Part shown: piece by piece, positions 9,138-18,876 of the stretch | Position numbering within the stretch: the first letter of the stretch is position 1 | Layout of the letters: each line of letters begins with the position of its first letter | Origin: Rickettsiales bacterium | GTDB taxonomy: Bacteria > Pseudomonadota > Alphaproteobacteria > Rickettsiales > Midichloriaceae | DNA length: 64,000 bases | NCBI GenBank assembly: GCA_023263785.1 | Contig: JALQUO010000001.1 | Span: 467,693-531,692, forward strand | Direction: 5' to 3' | Notes under the pieces: generated by a model | Databases searched by the model: none | The model's input: the letters and a program-made list of their open reading frames with translations, nothing else | What the model was told of the DNA's origin: nothing | Program-made: the position numbers and the translations under genes

Positions 9138-9866
9138 GTGTTATTTTCCACATTTCAACCACTAATAACTTATTCTGTTATGACATTTGCACACGACATA
9201 GATGCTACTACAGAGACTGTAAGAGAATTCCTTGATCAGGTGATGTATGATAATTTCTATCATATGCAAAACATCAAGAAAGATGAATATAAAGTATTCA
9301 AAAACAAACAAACTCCAAGGGCGACGGTTTTAATGTGCTCTGATTCAAGAGTACAAACGAAAGCAATTACAATGATGGATGTGAACGATCTGTTTGTTGT
9401 CCGAAATATAGGTAACCAAGTAATCAATGCATCTGGATCAATTGAATTTGGTGTTAGATTTCTAAAAACACCTGTACTACTGATTATAGGACATTCTGGA
9501 TGTGGTGCTATCGATGCTGTTGTATCTGGGGTTGATGTCCAAAATGGATGCGTTGAACGCGAGCTTGAACCAATCGATGTCGAAGGACAATGTCTCAATG
9601 ATGCAATCCTTCAGAATGTAAATAATCAGGTTAAATTCTCACTTAGAAAGTTTAAAAAGCTTATTGAGGAGAAAGCATTGATTGTGATTGGTGCCGTATA
9701 TGACTTCCAAGATACATATAAACAAGGACTAGGAAGACTTATAGTAATTAATGTGAATGGTGAGAAAGATTCTGAAAAGATTGCTAAAAGCGAATATTTT
9801 AAAGACAACAAAAACCTTGTAACTATGAAGAAGCACTTTTGCAACTCTGAAACTACAAATGATTAA
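9138..9866 (+). CDS. beta-class carbonic anhydrase
   Basis: Interconverts CO2 and bicarbonate. It is 242 aa. Zinc ligands are visible in CSDSRV (about 65-70) and HSGCGA (about 119-124), with Asp and Arg of the dyad in the first motif. The true start may be the Met at about residue 15 (MTFAHDID), since the first 14 residues do not belong to the family. It starts 9 bp after the kinase stop, and its 3' end overlaps the convergent dxr tail by 14 bp. Confidence 0.93.
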   Translation: MLFSTFQPLITYSVMTFAHDIDATTETVREFLDQVMYDNFYHMQNIKKDEYKVFKNKQTPRATVLMCSDSRVQTKAITMMDVNDLFVVRNIGNQVINASGSIEFGVRFLKTPVLLIIGHSGCGAIDAVVSGVDVQNGCVERELEPIDVEGQCLNDAILQNVNNQVKFSLRKFKKLIEEKALIVIGAVYDFQDTYKQGLGRLIVINVNGEKDSEKIAKSEYFKDNKNLVTMKKHFCNSETTND

Positions 9867-11088
9867 AAATTAATTTTTCAACATAACCACAAATCTTTTG
9901 AACTGACTTGCAATATTCTTTTGTATTCAGTTCAAATGCTATTCCATCAACTTCATCAATGGCTTTTTTTACAAACTCATATATTTCAAAGAACTTAATT
10001 CTTCCATCAAGAAACATTTGAACAGCAACCTCATTTGCATAATTCATTGTAATTCTTTGCACAACACCTCTTTTCGCAGCATCAATGGCTAACTGGAAGA
10101 TTTGAAATTTCTGATGATCTACAGCAGAAAAGTTCAAAGAACCAATATCGCACAAATTTAAACCCTCCATAAAAACACCAGTGTTTGGCCAGCCAAGAGC
10201 ATAAGATATCGGTAGTTTCATATTGCGCGCCCCAGCATGCATTATCAATGATCCATCATGTAGTCTCACCATGCCATGCACGATTGATTCTGGATGGATG
10301 ATTACTTCTATGTCATCTAATCGCATACCAAACAAATACGAGGCTTCCATTACCTCCAATGCTTTATTAAAGAGAGTCGCTGAGTCAACTGATATCTTAC
10401 GGCCCATCTTCCATGTCGGATGTTTTAGAACATCTTGTACAGAGGCATTTTTTATCTCTCCTAGTTCACTATTTAGAAGAGGTCCACCTGATGCAGTCAG
10501 TATAATTTTTTTTATCTTTTCTATCTCCAATCCATCAAGGATTTGAAAGATCGCATTGTGTTCAGAATCTATTGGTATTATGCAAGTTTTATTTTCCTCT
10601 GCTAATTCTAACATTAACTCACCTGCATAGATTATTGTTTCTTTGTTCGCGAAGGCTAAAACTTTCGAATACTTTATTGCCTCTAACGTAAGTTCAAGCC
10701 CTTGAATTCCAGGTATAGCAGTTATTGCTATGTCACATCCTTCTGATATCACTTCCTTTTTAGCATTCTCTCCAGATAGGACTTTTGTTTTAATTTTTCG
10801 TGAACTAAGAGCTGTTTTGACTTTTTCAGCAGCTTCTGATTCTGACAATACAACATATTCAGGTTCAACTGCAACTGCTTGCTTTATTAGATCATCAATG
10901 CTTTTGTGTGCTATAAGTGCTTTAACCCTGAATTTCTCAGGATTACTGATACATATTTCAAGTGCCTGTGATCCCACTGAGCCAGTAGATCCAAGAATTA
11001 TAACTTCTTTCACACTATTTTTATCCTTTGGAAGAAATTTTTTATTCAGATCAAAGACAGACTTTTGCATATTAGAAATCAGGGTCAT
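9853..11088 (-). CDS. dxr: 1-deoxy-D-xylulose 5-phosphate reductoisomerase
   Basis: Second step of the MEP isoprenoid pathway, forming MEP with NADPH. It is 411 aa. The NADPH-binding motif GSTGSVGSQA (about 33-42), FANKETIIYAG (about 130-140), the metal/substrate region PIDSEHNAIFQ (about 158-168) and HPESIVHGMV are all present. An ATG at 11070, 1 bp after the upstream GST stop, would remove six residues and is an equally good coupled start. Confidence 0.96.
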   Translation of the reverse strand: MTLISNMQKSVFDLNKKFLPKDKNSVKEVIILGSTGSVGSQALEICISNPEKFRVKALIAHKSIDDLIKQAVAVEPEYVVLSESEAAEKVKTALSSRKIKTKVLSGENAKKEVISEGCDIAITAIPGIQGLELTLEAIKYSKVLAFANKETIIYAGELMLELAEENKTCIIPIDSEHNAIFQILDGLEIEKIKKIILTASGGPLLNSELGEIKNASVQDVLKHPTWKMGRKISVDSATLFNKALEVMEASYLFGMRLDDIEVIIHPESIVHGMVRLHDGSLIMHAGARNMKLPISYALGWPNTGVFMEGLNLCDIGSLNFSAVDHQKFQIFQLAIDAAKRGVVQRITMNYANEVAVQMFLDGRIKFFEIYEFVKKAIDEVDGIAFELNTKEYCKSVQKICGYVEKLIFNHL

Positions 11089-11788
11089 TGTAATGTTTCG
11101 GAACTACTATTCCATTTATTTCATCTTTAAGGATTGCACTAAAACTTGGTCTTGATTTAATCAGTGCATACCATGTCTTGACCTTTAAATTATATTCCCA
11201 TGGCACATCTCCAACCAAGTCAAGTACTGACAACTGTGCTGCTGCTGCGCAGTCTGCTATGGTTATTCTTTCACCACAAAGATAAGTATTATTTGATAGA
11301 AGATACGCTATGTAATCAAGATGTGACAATATATTTTTCTTAGCTGCCCTTATTGCAATTGAGTTTGGAGAGCCATCATTACATATAATTCTTATGATCT
11401 TCTCACATAATATGTACTGAGTAACCTCATCATAGAACTTTTTTGTAAACCAACTAAAAACAAATCTTATATGAGCTCTGTTCTCAATATCCCCTATTAG
11501 AAGCTTTGGCTGAATATCTAATTCTTCAAGAAATTCAATAACTGGATATATACCCCTGATCAACACATCATTATCAAGCATTAAGACAGGTGTTTCACTC
11601 ATCGGATTCATTTTCAAGAAGCTTTCTTTATGCTCCCAGGGCCTTTCTACAATCATTTCAAATGATTTATTTTTCTCCTTCAAGCACATTCTGATAGTCC
11701 TTGAAAATGGACAGGTAGGGAAGTGGTAAATTTTAAATACAGTCACTAAACTTTTTTGTTTATTCGTTTTTAAGAATGTTATATACAA
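11072..11788 (-). CDS. glutathione S-transferase/SspA-like protein
   Basis: 238 aa with an N-terminal thioredoxin-like fold (YHFPTCPFSRTIRM, about 20-33; the cis-Pro segment MSETPVLMLD) and a C-terminal helical GST domain (ERITIADCAAAAQLSVLDL). A GTG at residue 15 would give a start closer to the fold. It may conjugate glutathione, or act like SspA without catalysis; the sequence does not decide. It lies directly upstream of dxr with a 17 bp overlap. Confidence 0.85.
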   Translation of the reverse strand: MYITFLKTNKQKSLVTVFKIYHFPTCPFSRTIRMCLKEKNKSFEMIVERPWEHKESFLKMNPMSETPVLMLDNDVLIRGIYPVIEFLEELDIQPKLLIGDIENRAHIRFVFSWFTKKFYDEVTQYILCEKIIRIICNDGSPNSIAIRAAKKNILSHLDYIAYLLSNNTYLCGERITIADCAAAAQLSVLDLVGDVPWEYNLKVKTWYALIKSRPSFSAILKDEINGIVVPKHYNDPDF

Positions 11789-11927
11789 TAATGTTTTTCG
11801 TAAGAAATATATCAGCGTCTACACATAACACAAATATCTTTCTATAAAAATAATTAAAATCTTGCTCTATCAGAATTTATTGGATAGACTGTAGTCTAAA
11901 TTATTTATAATATAACGGTAAATTAAA

Positions 11928-13742
11928 ATGAGTGTAGATTCGCAAAATGCAGAGAGTAATGAAACGGAAAAGTTGAAATCAGTCAGAGGTCTTGAATGGT
12001 ACTTACATAAACAAGATCCAACTACTATTGCAATGTTTATGCAGAGACTAGGGATAAGCGAAGTCTTAGCAACAATAATATACAATAGAAATATCAGGTC
12101 TATTACTGATGCTAAAAATTTCATCTCACCTAAACTGCGAGATGTTATGCCTGATCCACACACATTACTCGATGCAAAAAAAGCAACAGAGAGAGTTATC
12201 AAGGCTTTAAGAGAGGAAGAAAAAGTAACAGTTTTTGCTGATTATGATGTTGATGGTGCGACATCTGGTGCATTACTTTATAGATTCTTCTCGAGCATCG
12301 GAGAAAAGATCGATGTATATGTACCTAATCGTTTCTCTGAAGGTTATGGTCCAAACAATAATGCATTTGATAAAATAAAACACAATGGCACATCTCTTGT
12401 AATCATAGTTGACTGCGGATCAGTTGCCTTTGAACAGTTGAGCTATGCAAAAAAAATAGGACTAGATGTGATAGTTTTGGATCATCATATAACTGATATT
12501 ACTTTACCAGAGGCAGTTGCAATTCTTAATCCCAACAGGTTTGATGAGACATTTCAACCAAAGACTATAGCAGCAGTAGCAGTAACGTTTTTGTTTTTGG
12601 TGGCCCTTCGTGCTGACCTGCGAAAAGCTAATTGGTTTAAAGATAAAGTCAAAGAGCCAGATATGATGGATTTTCTTGATGTTGTTGCTCTTGGGACAAT
12701 ATGCGACCTTATGCCGTTAATACCACTCAATAGAGCATTTGTTAAGAATGGCCTGAAGCTTATAAGTAATTGCAGCAACCATGGAATATCAGCTTTGATG
12801 GAGGCTGCGAAAATCAGATGTAGAGTACAAAGCCATCATCTAGGGTATACAATTGGCCCTCGTATAAATGCTGGTGGAAGACTTGATGATAGCAGTCTTG
12901 GATTTAAATTATTGACCTCAAATACAAAGGAAGATGCCCTCGCCATTGCAGACACACTTGAGATGTTGAATACTGAAAGAAAGACTTTGGAAGCTCTAAC
13001 ACTAGAAGATGCTGTACATAGTGTTAAGACATCAGGAAAAACAAATGATTCTGTTGTGATATCAATTGGTATAGGATGGCATGTTGGTGTACTTGGCATT
13101 ATAGCAAGTAGACTAAAAGAGGAATACCATAAACCAACCTTCGTAATGACAGTTGATGAAAAGACAGGTGTAGCAAAAGGTTCTGTGAGATCAATATATG
13201 GCGTTGATGCAGCAATGTTAATACAAGAATCGAAAGACAGTGGTTTGATTATTGAAGGAGGAGGACATGCAATGGCTGGTGGTTTTTCTGTTTCAGAAAA
13301 TAAAATAGAAGAATTTTGTGCATATTTGGAAACTAGGATCTCCGAAATCCTCTCAGCAAAAGACAGTATTTTAAAGGAAGCAAGAAAGGTTATGGTTGAT
13401 GCTGTCATATCAATAGCTGGAGTAAAATTTGAACTCTTTAATGAAATATCTAAACTTGAGCCATTTGGCCTTGGGAATCCTAAACCATATTTCATGATAG
13501 ATAATGTAGTTGTAAAAAACGTCAATTATAGCAAGGGTATTTGTTTCGTGACAATTGCAGATGTTTTTGATCAAAATCAGATTTTAAAGTGTTTATGTTT
13601 TACAAGCTCCTCAAATCATATAATAGAGTTTCTGAACAAGAGCTCTAATAATGTGATAAGAGTACTTGGAACTCTTCAAGCAAATAATATGTATAAAGGA
13701 TATGTAAACTTCGTAATAGATGACATATGTGTATATGAGTAA
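11928..13742 (+). CDS. recJ: single-stranded-DNA-specific exonuclease RecJ
   Basis: 5'-3' ssDNA exonuclease of recombination and mismatch repair. It is 604 aa. DHH-family motifs are intact: FADYDVDGATSGAL (about 99-112), the IIVDCGS segment (about 158-165), DHH (about 185-187) and the C-terminal DHHA1 glycine box (IEGGGHAMAGGF, about 443-454). The promoter should lie in the roughly 140 bp upstream region shared divergently with the GST gene. Its stop overlaps the gpsA start. Confidence 0.97.
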   Translation: MSVDSQNAESNETEKLKSVRGLEWYLHKQDPTTIAMFMQRLGISEVLATIIYNRNIRSITDAKNFISPKLRDVMPDPHTLLDAKKATERVIKALREEEKVTVFADYDVDGATSGALLYRFFSSIGEKIDVYVPNRFSEGYGPNNNAFDKIKHNGTSLVIIVDCGSVAFEQLSYAKKIGLDVIVLDHHITDITLPEAVAILNPNRFDETFQPKTIAAVAVTFLFLVALRADLRKANWFKDKVKEPDMMDFLDVVALGTICDLMPLIPLNRAFVKNGLKLISNCSNHGISALMEAAKIRCRVQSHHLGYTIGPRINAGGRLDDSSLGFKLLTSNTKEDALAIADTLEMLNTERKTLEALTLEDAVHSVKTSGKTNDSVVISIGIGWHVGVLGIIASRLKEEYHKPTFVMTVDEKTGVAKGSVRSIYGVDAAMLIQESKDSGLIIEGGGHAMAGGFSVSENKIEEFCAYLETRISEILSAKDSILKEARKVMVDAVISIAGVKFELFNEISKLEPFGLGNPKPYFMIDNVVVKNVNYSKGICFVTIADVFDQNQILKCLCFTSSSNHIIEFLNKSSNNVIRVLGTLQANNMYKGYVNFVIDDICVYE

Positions 13743-14649
13743 AATTGCATTAATCGGCTATGGAACGTGGGGCAAAGCGATGCTCAAGGTAATCTCTTTA
13801 GTCAAGACAAATAAGGAGATAATTATCTATTCAAGACAAAATGTCGAGTTTGTCTTAGAATCTGCTAGAAATATTACTAATGAGAGAAAAGTCGCTGTGA
13901 CAAATAATCTAGTTGAAGCTATAGAAAAATCTGATGTTTCTGTCATAGCAACAAGGGCGCAGGAGGTTTCAAATCTCATTTCCGAACTAGAAAAGCATGG
14001 GAAAAAATTTAAGGATTGTATTATTACCTCTAAAGGATTCAGCGCCAATGGATCTCTTTTGAGCGATGAGATAAATGACTTTGTTGCTGGTAATTTAGCT
14101 ATTATTTCTGGTCCAAACTTCGCATCTGAGATAGCTGAAGATAAGATAACGCTTTCTACAATAGCATCTACTAACGCAATAAAATTTAAAAAATTGTTTG
14201 ACAGCAACAATTTCAAAACAGAGACATGTGATGACATTATTGGTGTACAAGTTTGTAGTATTCTAAAAAACATTTTTGCAATAGGCTGTGGAATAGTTGT
14301 AGGTGCTTTCAATAGCGAAAATACAAAAGCAGCGTTTATCACAAAGGCTTTCAGGGAATTAACAATACTGATTGAGTCATTTGGTGGGCAAAAAGAAACA
14401 ATATATACAGTAGCTGGTATAGGTGATCTCATGCTAACCTGTTACAGCAGAATATCAAGAAACCATGAGTTTGGCTATAAATTCATTACAAACTCATTAG
14501 AGGAAGAAATTGGTACTGTTGAAGGTCTTTCATCATTGGAGGTTCTACAATCGAAATTTGGATGCAATGCACCTCTTTGTAAAGGTATATATGACTTACT
14601 ACATAGAAAAATAAATGTAGAGGAGTTCGGAAGAATTATAATTTCCTAA
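13735..14649 (+). CDS. gpsA: glycerol-3-phosphate dehydrogenase [NAD(P)+]
   Basis: Reduces dihydroxyacetone phosphate to sn-glycerol 3-phosphate for phospholipid synthesis. It is 304 aa from the ATG at 13735, which overlaps the recJ stop by 8 bp. The alternative ATG at 13720 overlaps further and adds residues outside the family. The dinucleotide motif reads GYGTWGKAM. The segments VISGPNFASEIA, catalytic-Lys region SILKNIFAIGCG and GIGDLMLTCYS(R) fit the family. It converges with timA with a 4 bp overlap. Confidence 0.95.
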   Translation: MSKIALIGYGTWGKAMLKVISLVKTNKEIIIYSRQNVEFVLESARNITNERKVAVTNNLVEAIEKSDVSVIATRAQEVSNLISELEKHGKKFKDCIITSKGFSANGSLLSDEINDFVAGNLAIISGPNFASEIAEDKITLSTIASTNAIKFKKLFDSNNFKTETCDDIIGVQVCSILKNIFAIGCGIVVGAFNSENTKAAFITKAFRELTILIESFGGQKETIYTVAGIGDLMLTCYSRISRNHEFGYKFITNSLEEEIGTVEGLSSLEVLQSKFGCNAPLCKGIYDLLHRKINVEEFGRIIIS

Positions 14650-15311
14650 CTCATCTTAGATATCCTCCAAATATTTTCCTGCGTTAGGTAACGCGAGAAG
14701 ACTATATTGCTTGTTTTATTGTTTGTTTTATCTTTTGATCCAGATATGAGATTACCTTTAGAATCTTCTGAGTAGGATAGCTGTTTGCTTTTAATATCTA
14801 CTGTTAACATAGCTCTGTCTCCATACAGCGCCGCATCAATAACCTCAATTGATTCTATTTCTGATACTGCATTATGTTTTATAAAACCGCTAAAACTAGA
14901 TTGTTCAATGTCCTTCAGAACCTTTTCATACATATCACTATCTAAAAGATATCCTAACGTTTTTTTATCTGATTCTGAAATTGCTTTTATAACCATTACA
15001 TAAGCCTTTTTTGCACCATTTAGAAACCTGTCGAAATCAAATTCAGGATCTTGCATTCTTATCTGTTGTAATACCTTTAGAATGGGCTCAGGTAACTGTA
15101 GCTCTGCAGTTGATAATATCTCAGGATTTATAACATTAATATTTTGAGATTCATTATTTCCTGCATATTTTTGCTTGAAGAGAGCAGCGACAACACTTTT
15201 ATTGTATCTCTCACGTCTTTCTCCATCACTCTCAGGATCAAACTGACCAAGCATTTTGACGAGCCTACTTATAATTATAAAAGCACAGATCAAAAGTATA
15301 ATTACATCCAT
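14646..15311 (-). CDS. timA: Tim44/TimA-domain membrane-associated protein
   Basis: 221 aa with an N-terminal membrane anchor (MDVIILLICAFIIISRLVK), a charged linker and a C-terminal Tim44-like domain (about 105-221; segments FDFDRFLNGAKKAYVMVIKA and IDAALYGDRAMLTVDI). Alphaproteobacterial homologues are inner-membrane proteins related to the mitochondrial import subunit, with roles in outer-membrane assembly proposed. It has a strong ribosome-binding site and its own promoter. It lies downstream of mltA, its usual neighbour in alphaproteobacteria but normally in the opposite order. Confidence 0.88.
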   Translation of the reverse strand: MDVIILLICAFIIISRLVKMLGQFDPESDGERRERYNKSVVAALFKQKYAGNNESQNINVINPEILSTAELQLPEPILKVLQQIRMQDPEFDFDRFLNGAKKAYVMVIKAISESDKKTLGYLLDSDMYEKVLKDIEQSSFSGFIKHNAVSEIESIEVIDAALYGDRAMLTVDIKSKQLSYSEDSKGNLISGSKDKTNNKTSNIVFSRYLTQENIWRISKMS

Positions 15312-15314
15312 TCT

Positions 15315-15323
15315 AACCTCCTT
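15315..15323 (-). promoter_or_regulatory. strong Shine-Dalgarno of timA
   Basis: The minus strand reads AAGGAGGTT with AGGAGG ending 5 bp before the timA ATG. Most genes in this window have weak or no visible Shine-Dalgarno, so this near-perfect site stands out and fixes the timA start. Confidence 0.8.
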
Positions 15324-15349
15324 AAAATCAAAAATTCATCTTTCATATT

Positions 15350-15379
15350 ATTTTAACTTAACCTTTCTATTTTTTTCAA
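15350..15379 (-). promoter_or_regulatory. sigma70-type promoter of timA
   Basis: On the minus strand TTGAAA (-35, 15379-15374) and TAAAAT (-10, 15355-15350) are separated by 18 bp, 39 bp before the timA start. Two near-consensus hexamers with suitable spacing make this the clearest promoter in the window, though AT-rich DNA produces such matches by chance. Confidence 0.5.
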
Positions 15380-15412
15380 TAGAGTTATTTGTCAATTCTA
15401 AAAATAACTCTA
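15380..15412. repeat. 11-bp perfect inverted repeat beside the timA promoter
   Basis: TAGAGTTATTT (15380-15390) and AAATAACTCTA (15402-15412) are exact reverse complements around an 11-base loop. It abuts the timA -35 box and follows the mltA stop by about 40 bp. No T-run follows it in the direction of transcription, so an operator or mRNA-stabilising hairpin fits better than an intrinsic terminator. Confidence 0.6.
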
Positions 15413-15451
15413 CATCAGTTTTTATTTACAGTACATAGTTTTTAACATTAC

Positions 15452-16624
15452 TTATTTGAGATCAAAGGTCTTTGGTACTGATATTTCTTTGGGGAATAGC
15501 ACATACATATCAGCAGGGACATTTGAATTACTTGCAATATTTTCTGCTCTTTTGCTGCGTCCAAAAAACAGATCAAGTCTTCCACCACCTTTTATTGCAC
15601 CACCCCTATCTTGTGCGATAAGCAATCTCCTATACTTCTCACCATTTGAATATCCCTTCACCTTCGGCAATCTGGTTTCTATCCAAATTGGTACTCCATA
15701 AGGATAGATTCTACTGTCAATTGCTGCTGATCTCTCTGGTGTTAACATTACAGCTTGAGCTCCAACAGGATATTGTTCTTTGCGTCCTTTGAAAAATATA
15801 TATGAGTCATTTTTGTTCATATCATGATGGCCTTTATGTCCATTCTTTCTCAATTTATTCATGACATTTATTGATGATCCACGATATTCAGAAGGTAAAG
15901 TTTTAAATGAGAATCCATTCTCACCACCACATACCAAAGGCATCTCTCCACCTTCTTTAAGCTTTATTACACCTGCTCCTTGTATGTGCATAAAATAAAG
16001 TCTTGGCATATCGTTAACCCATGCTATCTCTAATTTATGTCTATCTAGACTTCCATCATTTATAGCTGCTCTCCTTATGACATGACAACCCTTTAACTGA
16101 TTCAAATTAGATGGAGGTTTGTGTATTGGATATGGAAAATCCCTATGTTTATTTCTTGTACCTTGCAACTCTATCTCATAATACCCGGTGATTTTAGCAT
16201 TGAATGTTAAACTACGTCCATGATTAGACATTCCAATTTTATATGGAACAAATTGTCTTTCAAAAAAGTATCTTATATCATGTCTTGCTTTTGCAAGCCT
16301 TGCACCTTTAAGATTACTCAAATCACCAAGTGATTTTGATAGGTGTAGAGCTGATTTACAAACCTTTTGCCATTTTTCTAGATTCTCACCAACTTTTTTA
16401 TTACTAACTGATTTCCTATTAAGAATTTTGTTACAGGATCTAACGAATGCTGGGAAAGATTTTTCATGTGCATCGTGCTCCCAGCCTTCAAACTCTTCAA
16501 ATGAAGAGGGTACAAAGTGTGTAGTAGGAGTTGAAATTTGCTTGTTTTTCTTTGCAGTTGTACTGCAACCAGCAAAGATGATAGTTGAGAGGATTATGTA
16601 AAGATACTTTACAAAACCCTTCAT
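15452..16624 (-). CDS. mltA: membrane-bound lytic murein transglycosylase A
   Basis: Cleaves peptidoglycan glycan strands to 1,6-anhydro-muropeptides. It is 390 aa. The lipoprotein signal ends in the lipobox IFAGC (Cys at about residue 20). The MltA domain (about 120-270) and the 3D domain with catalytic Asp (IAQDRGGAIKGGGRLDLFFG, about 337-356) are intact. It starts 4 bp after the rplR stop, so it is apparently read through from the ribosomal protein operon in the place where rpsE is normally found. Confidence 0.95.
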   Translation of the reverse strand: MKGFVKYLYIILSTIIFAGCSTTAKKNKQISTPTTHFVPSSFEEFEGWEHDAHEKSFPAFVRSCNKILNRKSVSNKKVGENLEKWQKVCKSALHLSKSLGDLSNLKGARLAKARHDIRYFFERQFVPYKIGMSNHGRSLTFNAKITGYYEIELQGTRNKHRDFPYPIHKPPSNLNQLKGCHVIRRAAINDGSLDRHKLEIAWVNDMPRLYFMHIQGAGVIKLKEGGEMPLVCGGENGFSFKTLPSEYRGSSINVMNKLRKNGHKGHHDMNKNDSYIFFKGRKEQYPVGAQAVMLTPERSAAIDSRIYPYGVPIWIETRLPKVKGYSNGEKYRRLLIAQDRGGAIKGGGRLDLFFGRSKRAENIASNSNVPADMYVLFPKEISVPKTFDLK

Positions 16625-16628
16625 ACTT

Positions 16629-16991
16629 CTAAAACTTTAGACCAGCTTCTCTTGCTGCGTCTGCAAGTGCTTTGACTTTTCCATGGTATTTATAGCCACC
16701 GCGATCAAAGACTATATTTGTTAGACCTTTCTCAATCGCTCTTTTACCAAGTTCTTTTCCAACTGCGTTTGCAGCCTTTAGATTAGCGACTTTTTTGTTG
16801 TCCAAAGCTTTAATTACAACAGGATCAAGAGTTGAAGCAGATACAAGTGTTGTACCTAATTTGTCATCTATGATCTGAGCATATATGTTACTGTTTGATT
16901 TGAAAACAGATAGTCTTAGACCACCAGCTTGCTTCAGTTTTCTTCTGATTCTTTGCTTACGTCTGTCAAAATTATTTTTATATATTGTCAT
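16629..16991 (-). CDS. rplR: 50S ribosomal protein L18
   Basis: 120 aa 5S-rRNA-binding protein. The [14 protein letters not shown]-terminus and the C-terminal [24 protein letters not shown] are typical. It is the last ribosomal gene here: rpsE, rpmD, rplO and secY, which normally follow, are replaced by mltA. Confidence 0.98.
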   Translation of the reverse strand: MTIYKNNFDRRKQRIRRKLKQAGGLRLSVFKSNSNIYAQIIDDKLGTTLVSASTLDPVVIKALDNKKVANLKAANAVGKELGKRAIEKGLTNIVFDRGGYKYHGKVKALADAAREAGLKF

Positions 16992-16999
16992 ATACCTAA

Positions 17000-17548
17000 T
17001 TATTTTTTCTTAGATGCCTTTTTAATTATAACAACACCTTCATATTCTATTCCCTTGCCTTTGTAAGGTTCGGTTGGTCTTTTTGCTCTTATTTGAGATG
17101 CAAGCAGCCCAACCTGTTCCTTATCATTTCCAGAAACTGTTATGATGTTTTTGTCGCATTTAACTTCAATACCTGTTGGGATAGCCATCACTATGTCGTG
17201 ACTGTAACCCAAAGACATTTGAAGCATGTTATTAACTATTGCTGCTTTGTAACCATTACCCGTAATAACTAAAGATTTTGAGAATCCTTTTGATACTCCC
17301 TCTACCATATTATTAATTAGCTGTCTTGTAAGTCCCCACATAGCTCTGACTTCTTTCGAAGTTTGAGATGGTTTTACAGCAACTGCTGGAGCAACAACAA
17401 CACTATTGTTATCCAAAGTTACTTTTACAAGGTCACTAAAATCTCTGTTAAGAGTGCCCTTAGGGCCTTTTATTGCAATGTTATTTGCATTGACTTTTGC
17501 TTCTACACCAGCAGGTAAGCTAACTGGCACTTTTCCAATTCTTGACAT
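17000..17548 (-). CDS. rplF: 50S ribosomal protein L6
   Basis: 182 aa, two-domain protein near the factor-binding site of the large subunit. The start [15 protein letters not shown] and the C-terminal [12 protein letters not shown] motif are typical. It lies 8 bp upstream of rplR. Confidence 0.98.
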   Translation of the reverse strand: MSRIGKVPVSLPAGVEAKVNANNIAIKGPKGTLNRDFSDLVKVTLDNNSVVVAPAVAVKPSQTSKEVRAMWGLTRQLINNMVEGVSKGFSKSLVITGNGYKAAIVNNMLQMSLGYSHDIVMAIPTGIEVKCDKNIITVSGNDKEQVGLLASQIRAKRPTEPYKGKGIEYEGVVIIKKASKKK

Positions 17549-17575
17549 AATTAAAATAAAATTCTCTGTTAAGTC

Positions 17576-17965
17576 TTATTCTATTGTGAGAAGTAACTCA
17601 CCACCTAGATGATGCTCTCTTGCATCCTTATCAGTCATAAGACCTTTTGGAGTACTGATGATTGCAACGCCTAAACCATTGCGAACTAACTTTATTTCTT
17701 TAGCTTTCACATAAACTCTTCTGCTCGGCTTAGAAACTCTTGTGATCTTTGTAATCACAGGCATTCCTCTGTAATACTTAAGAGCGATCTTTATGCTTCT
17801 AGAGTCTTCCGATTGCTTATAAGCATCGATATAACCTTCTTGCTGCAACAGATCTAGAATTCTCATATTTAGTTTTGATGCTAAGATTTCTGCAAAAGAA
17901 TGAGAAGCCATCTGAGCGTTTCTAATTCTTGTTATAGCATCTGATATTGGATCTTGCATTGACAT
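17576..17965 (-). CDS. rpsH: 30S ribosomal protein S8
   Basis: 129 aa 16S-rRNA-binding assembly protein, which in E. coli also represses spc operon translation. The N-terminus QDPISDAITRIRNAQ and the C-terminal STPKGLMTDKDAREHHLGGELL are characteristic. Confidence 0.98.
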   Translation of the reverse strand: MSMQDPISDAITRIRNAQMASHSFAEILASKLNMRILDLLQQEGYIDAYKQSEDSRSIKIALKYYRGMPVITKITRVSKPSRRVYVKAKEIKLVRNGLGVAIISTPKGLMTDKDAREHHLGGELLLTIE

Positions 17966-17989
17966 TTTATTTCTCCAAATTATTTATGT

Positions 17990-18295
17990 TTACCAACTTG
18001 CTTTTTTCATTCCAGGAATCTGACCGGAACTTGCAAGTTCTCTCAGTGCAATCCTAGATATCTTGAATTTCCTGTAGTACGCTCTCTTACGACCTGTTAG
18101 AAGACATCTATTACAAACACGTGTTGGAGCACTGTTTCTTGGTAGCAGAGCTAGTTTCATGCTTGCAGCAAATATTTCGTTCTGTGGGAGCGATCTGTCA
18201 GAGACTATCGCTTTAAGTCTTTTGCGCTCAGCATCATGTTTTTTTGCGAGGTGCTCACGCTTCTTATTTCTTTCTAATACGCTTGTTTTTGCCAT
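17990..18295 (-). CDS. rpsN: 30S ribosomal protein S14
   Basis: 101 aa, the long zinc-independent form. The C-terminal [20 protein letters not shown] and IPGMKKASW are typical. It ends 24 bp before rpsH. Confidence 0.98.
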   Translation of the reverse strand: MAKTSVLERNKKREHLAKKHDAERKRLKAIVSDRSLPQNEIFAASMKLALLPRNSAPTRVCNRCLLTGRKRAYYRKFKISRIALRELASSGQIPGMKKASW

Positions 18296-18301
18296 AATTA
18301 A

Positions 18302-18871
18302 TTATTGAAAAAATGGAATATCAAAGAGCTCAAATAACAATCTTGCTTCAGCATCGTTTTTTGCTGTTGTTACGAATGTTATATTCATACCTCTAATTTT
18401 ATCAACTTTGTCGTAGTTGATCTCTGGGAAAACCAGCTGTTCTTTCAGACCAATTGAAAGGTTTCCCATACCATCAAACTGCTTCTTTGAGAACCCCTTG
18501 AAGTCTCTAACGCGTGGTAAAGCTATATTTACAAGTCTATCTATGAATTCATACATGACATCACCACGTAGCGTTGCCTTACAACCCAAGCTCATTCCTG
18601 CTCTGATTTTAAACCCAGCAATTGATTGTGCAGCCTTTGTTATAACTGGCTTCTGACCTGTTATTAGGAATAGTTCATTAAATGCTACCTCGATTGAAGA
18701 CTGGTTGAAAGCTGCATCTTTCACGCAAGTGTTCACAACAACTTTTTCAATCTTAGGGATTTGCATTACATTTGCGTAAGACATATCCTTCAACATTCTA
18801 GGCTTTATAACTTCTTCATAGACCTTTCTGAGTCTTGGTTGAGAAGTTGTTTCAGTTTTTTTCTTGCTCAT
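18302..18871 (-). CDS. rplE: 50S ribosomal protein L5
   Basis: 189 aa 5S-rRNA-binding protein of the central protuberance. The segments LRKVYEEVIKPRM, GQKPVITKAAQSIAGFKIR and RVRDFKGFS are typical. It starts 5 bp after rplX. Confidence 0.98.
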   Translation of the reverse strand: MSKKKTETTSQPRLRKVYEEVIKPRMLKDMSYANVMQIPKIEKVVVNTCVKDAAFNQSSIEVAFNELFLITGQKPVITKAAQSIAGFKIRAGMSLGCKATLRGDVMYEFIDRLVNIALPRVRDFKGFSKKQFDGMGNLSIGLKEQLVFPEINYDKVDKIRGMNITFVTTAKNDAEARLLFELFDIPFFQ

Positions 18872-18876
18872 ATCAA

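Noticed and set aside
12836-13525. 229-codon minus-strand frame
   Set aside because: Lies wholly inside recJ, whose motifs are intact, and has a Ser/Pro/Ile-rich shadow composition.
13827-14432. 201-codon minus-strand frame
   Set aside because: Antisense shadow of gpsA without recognisable content.
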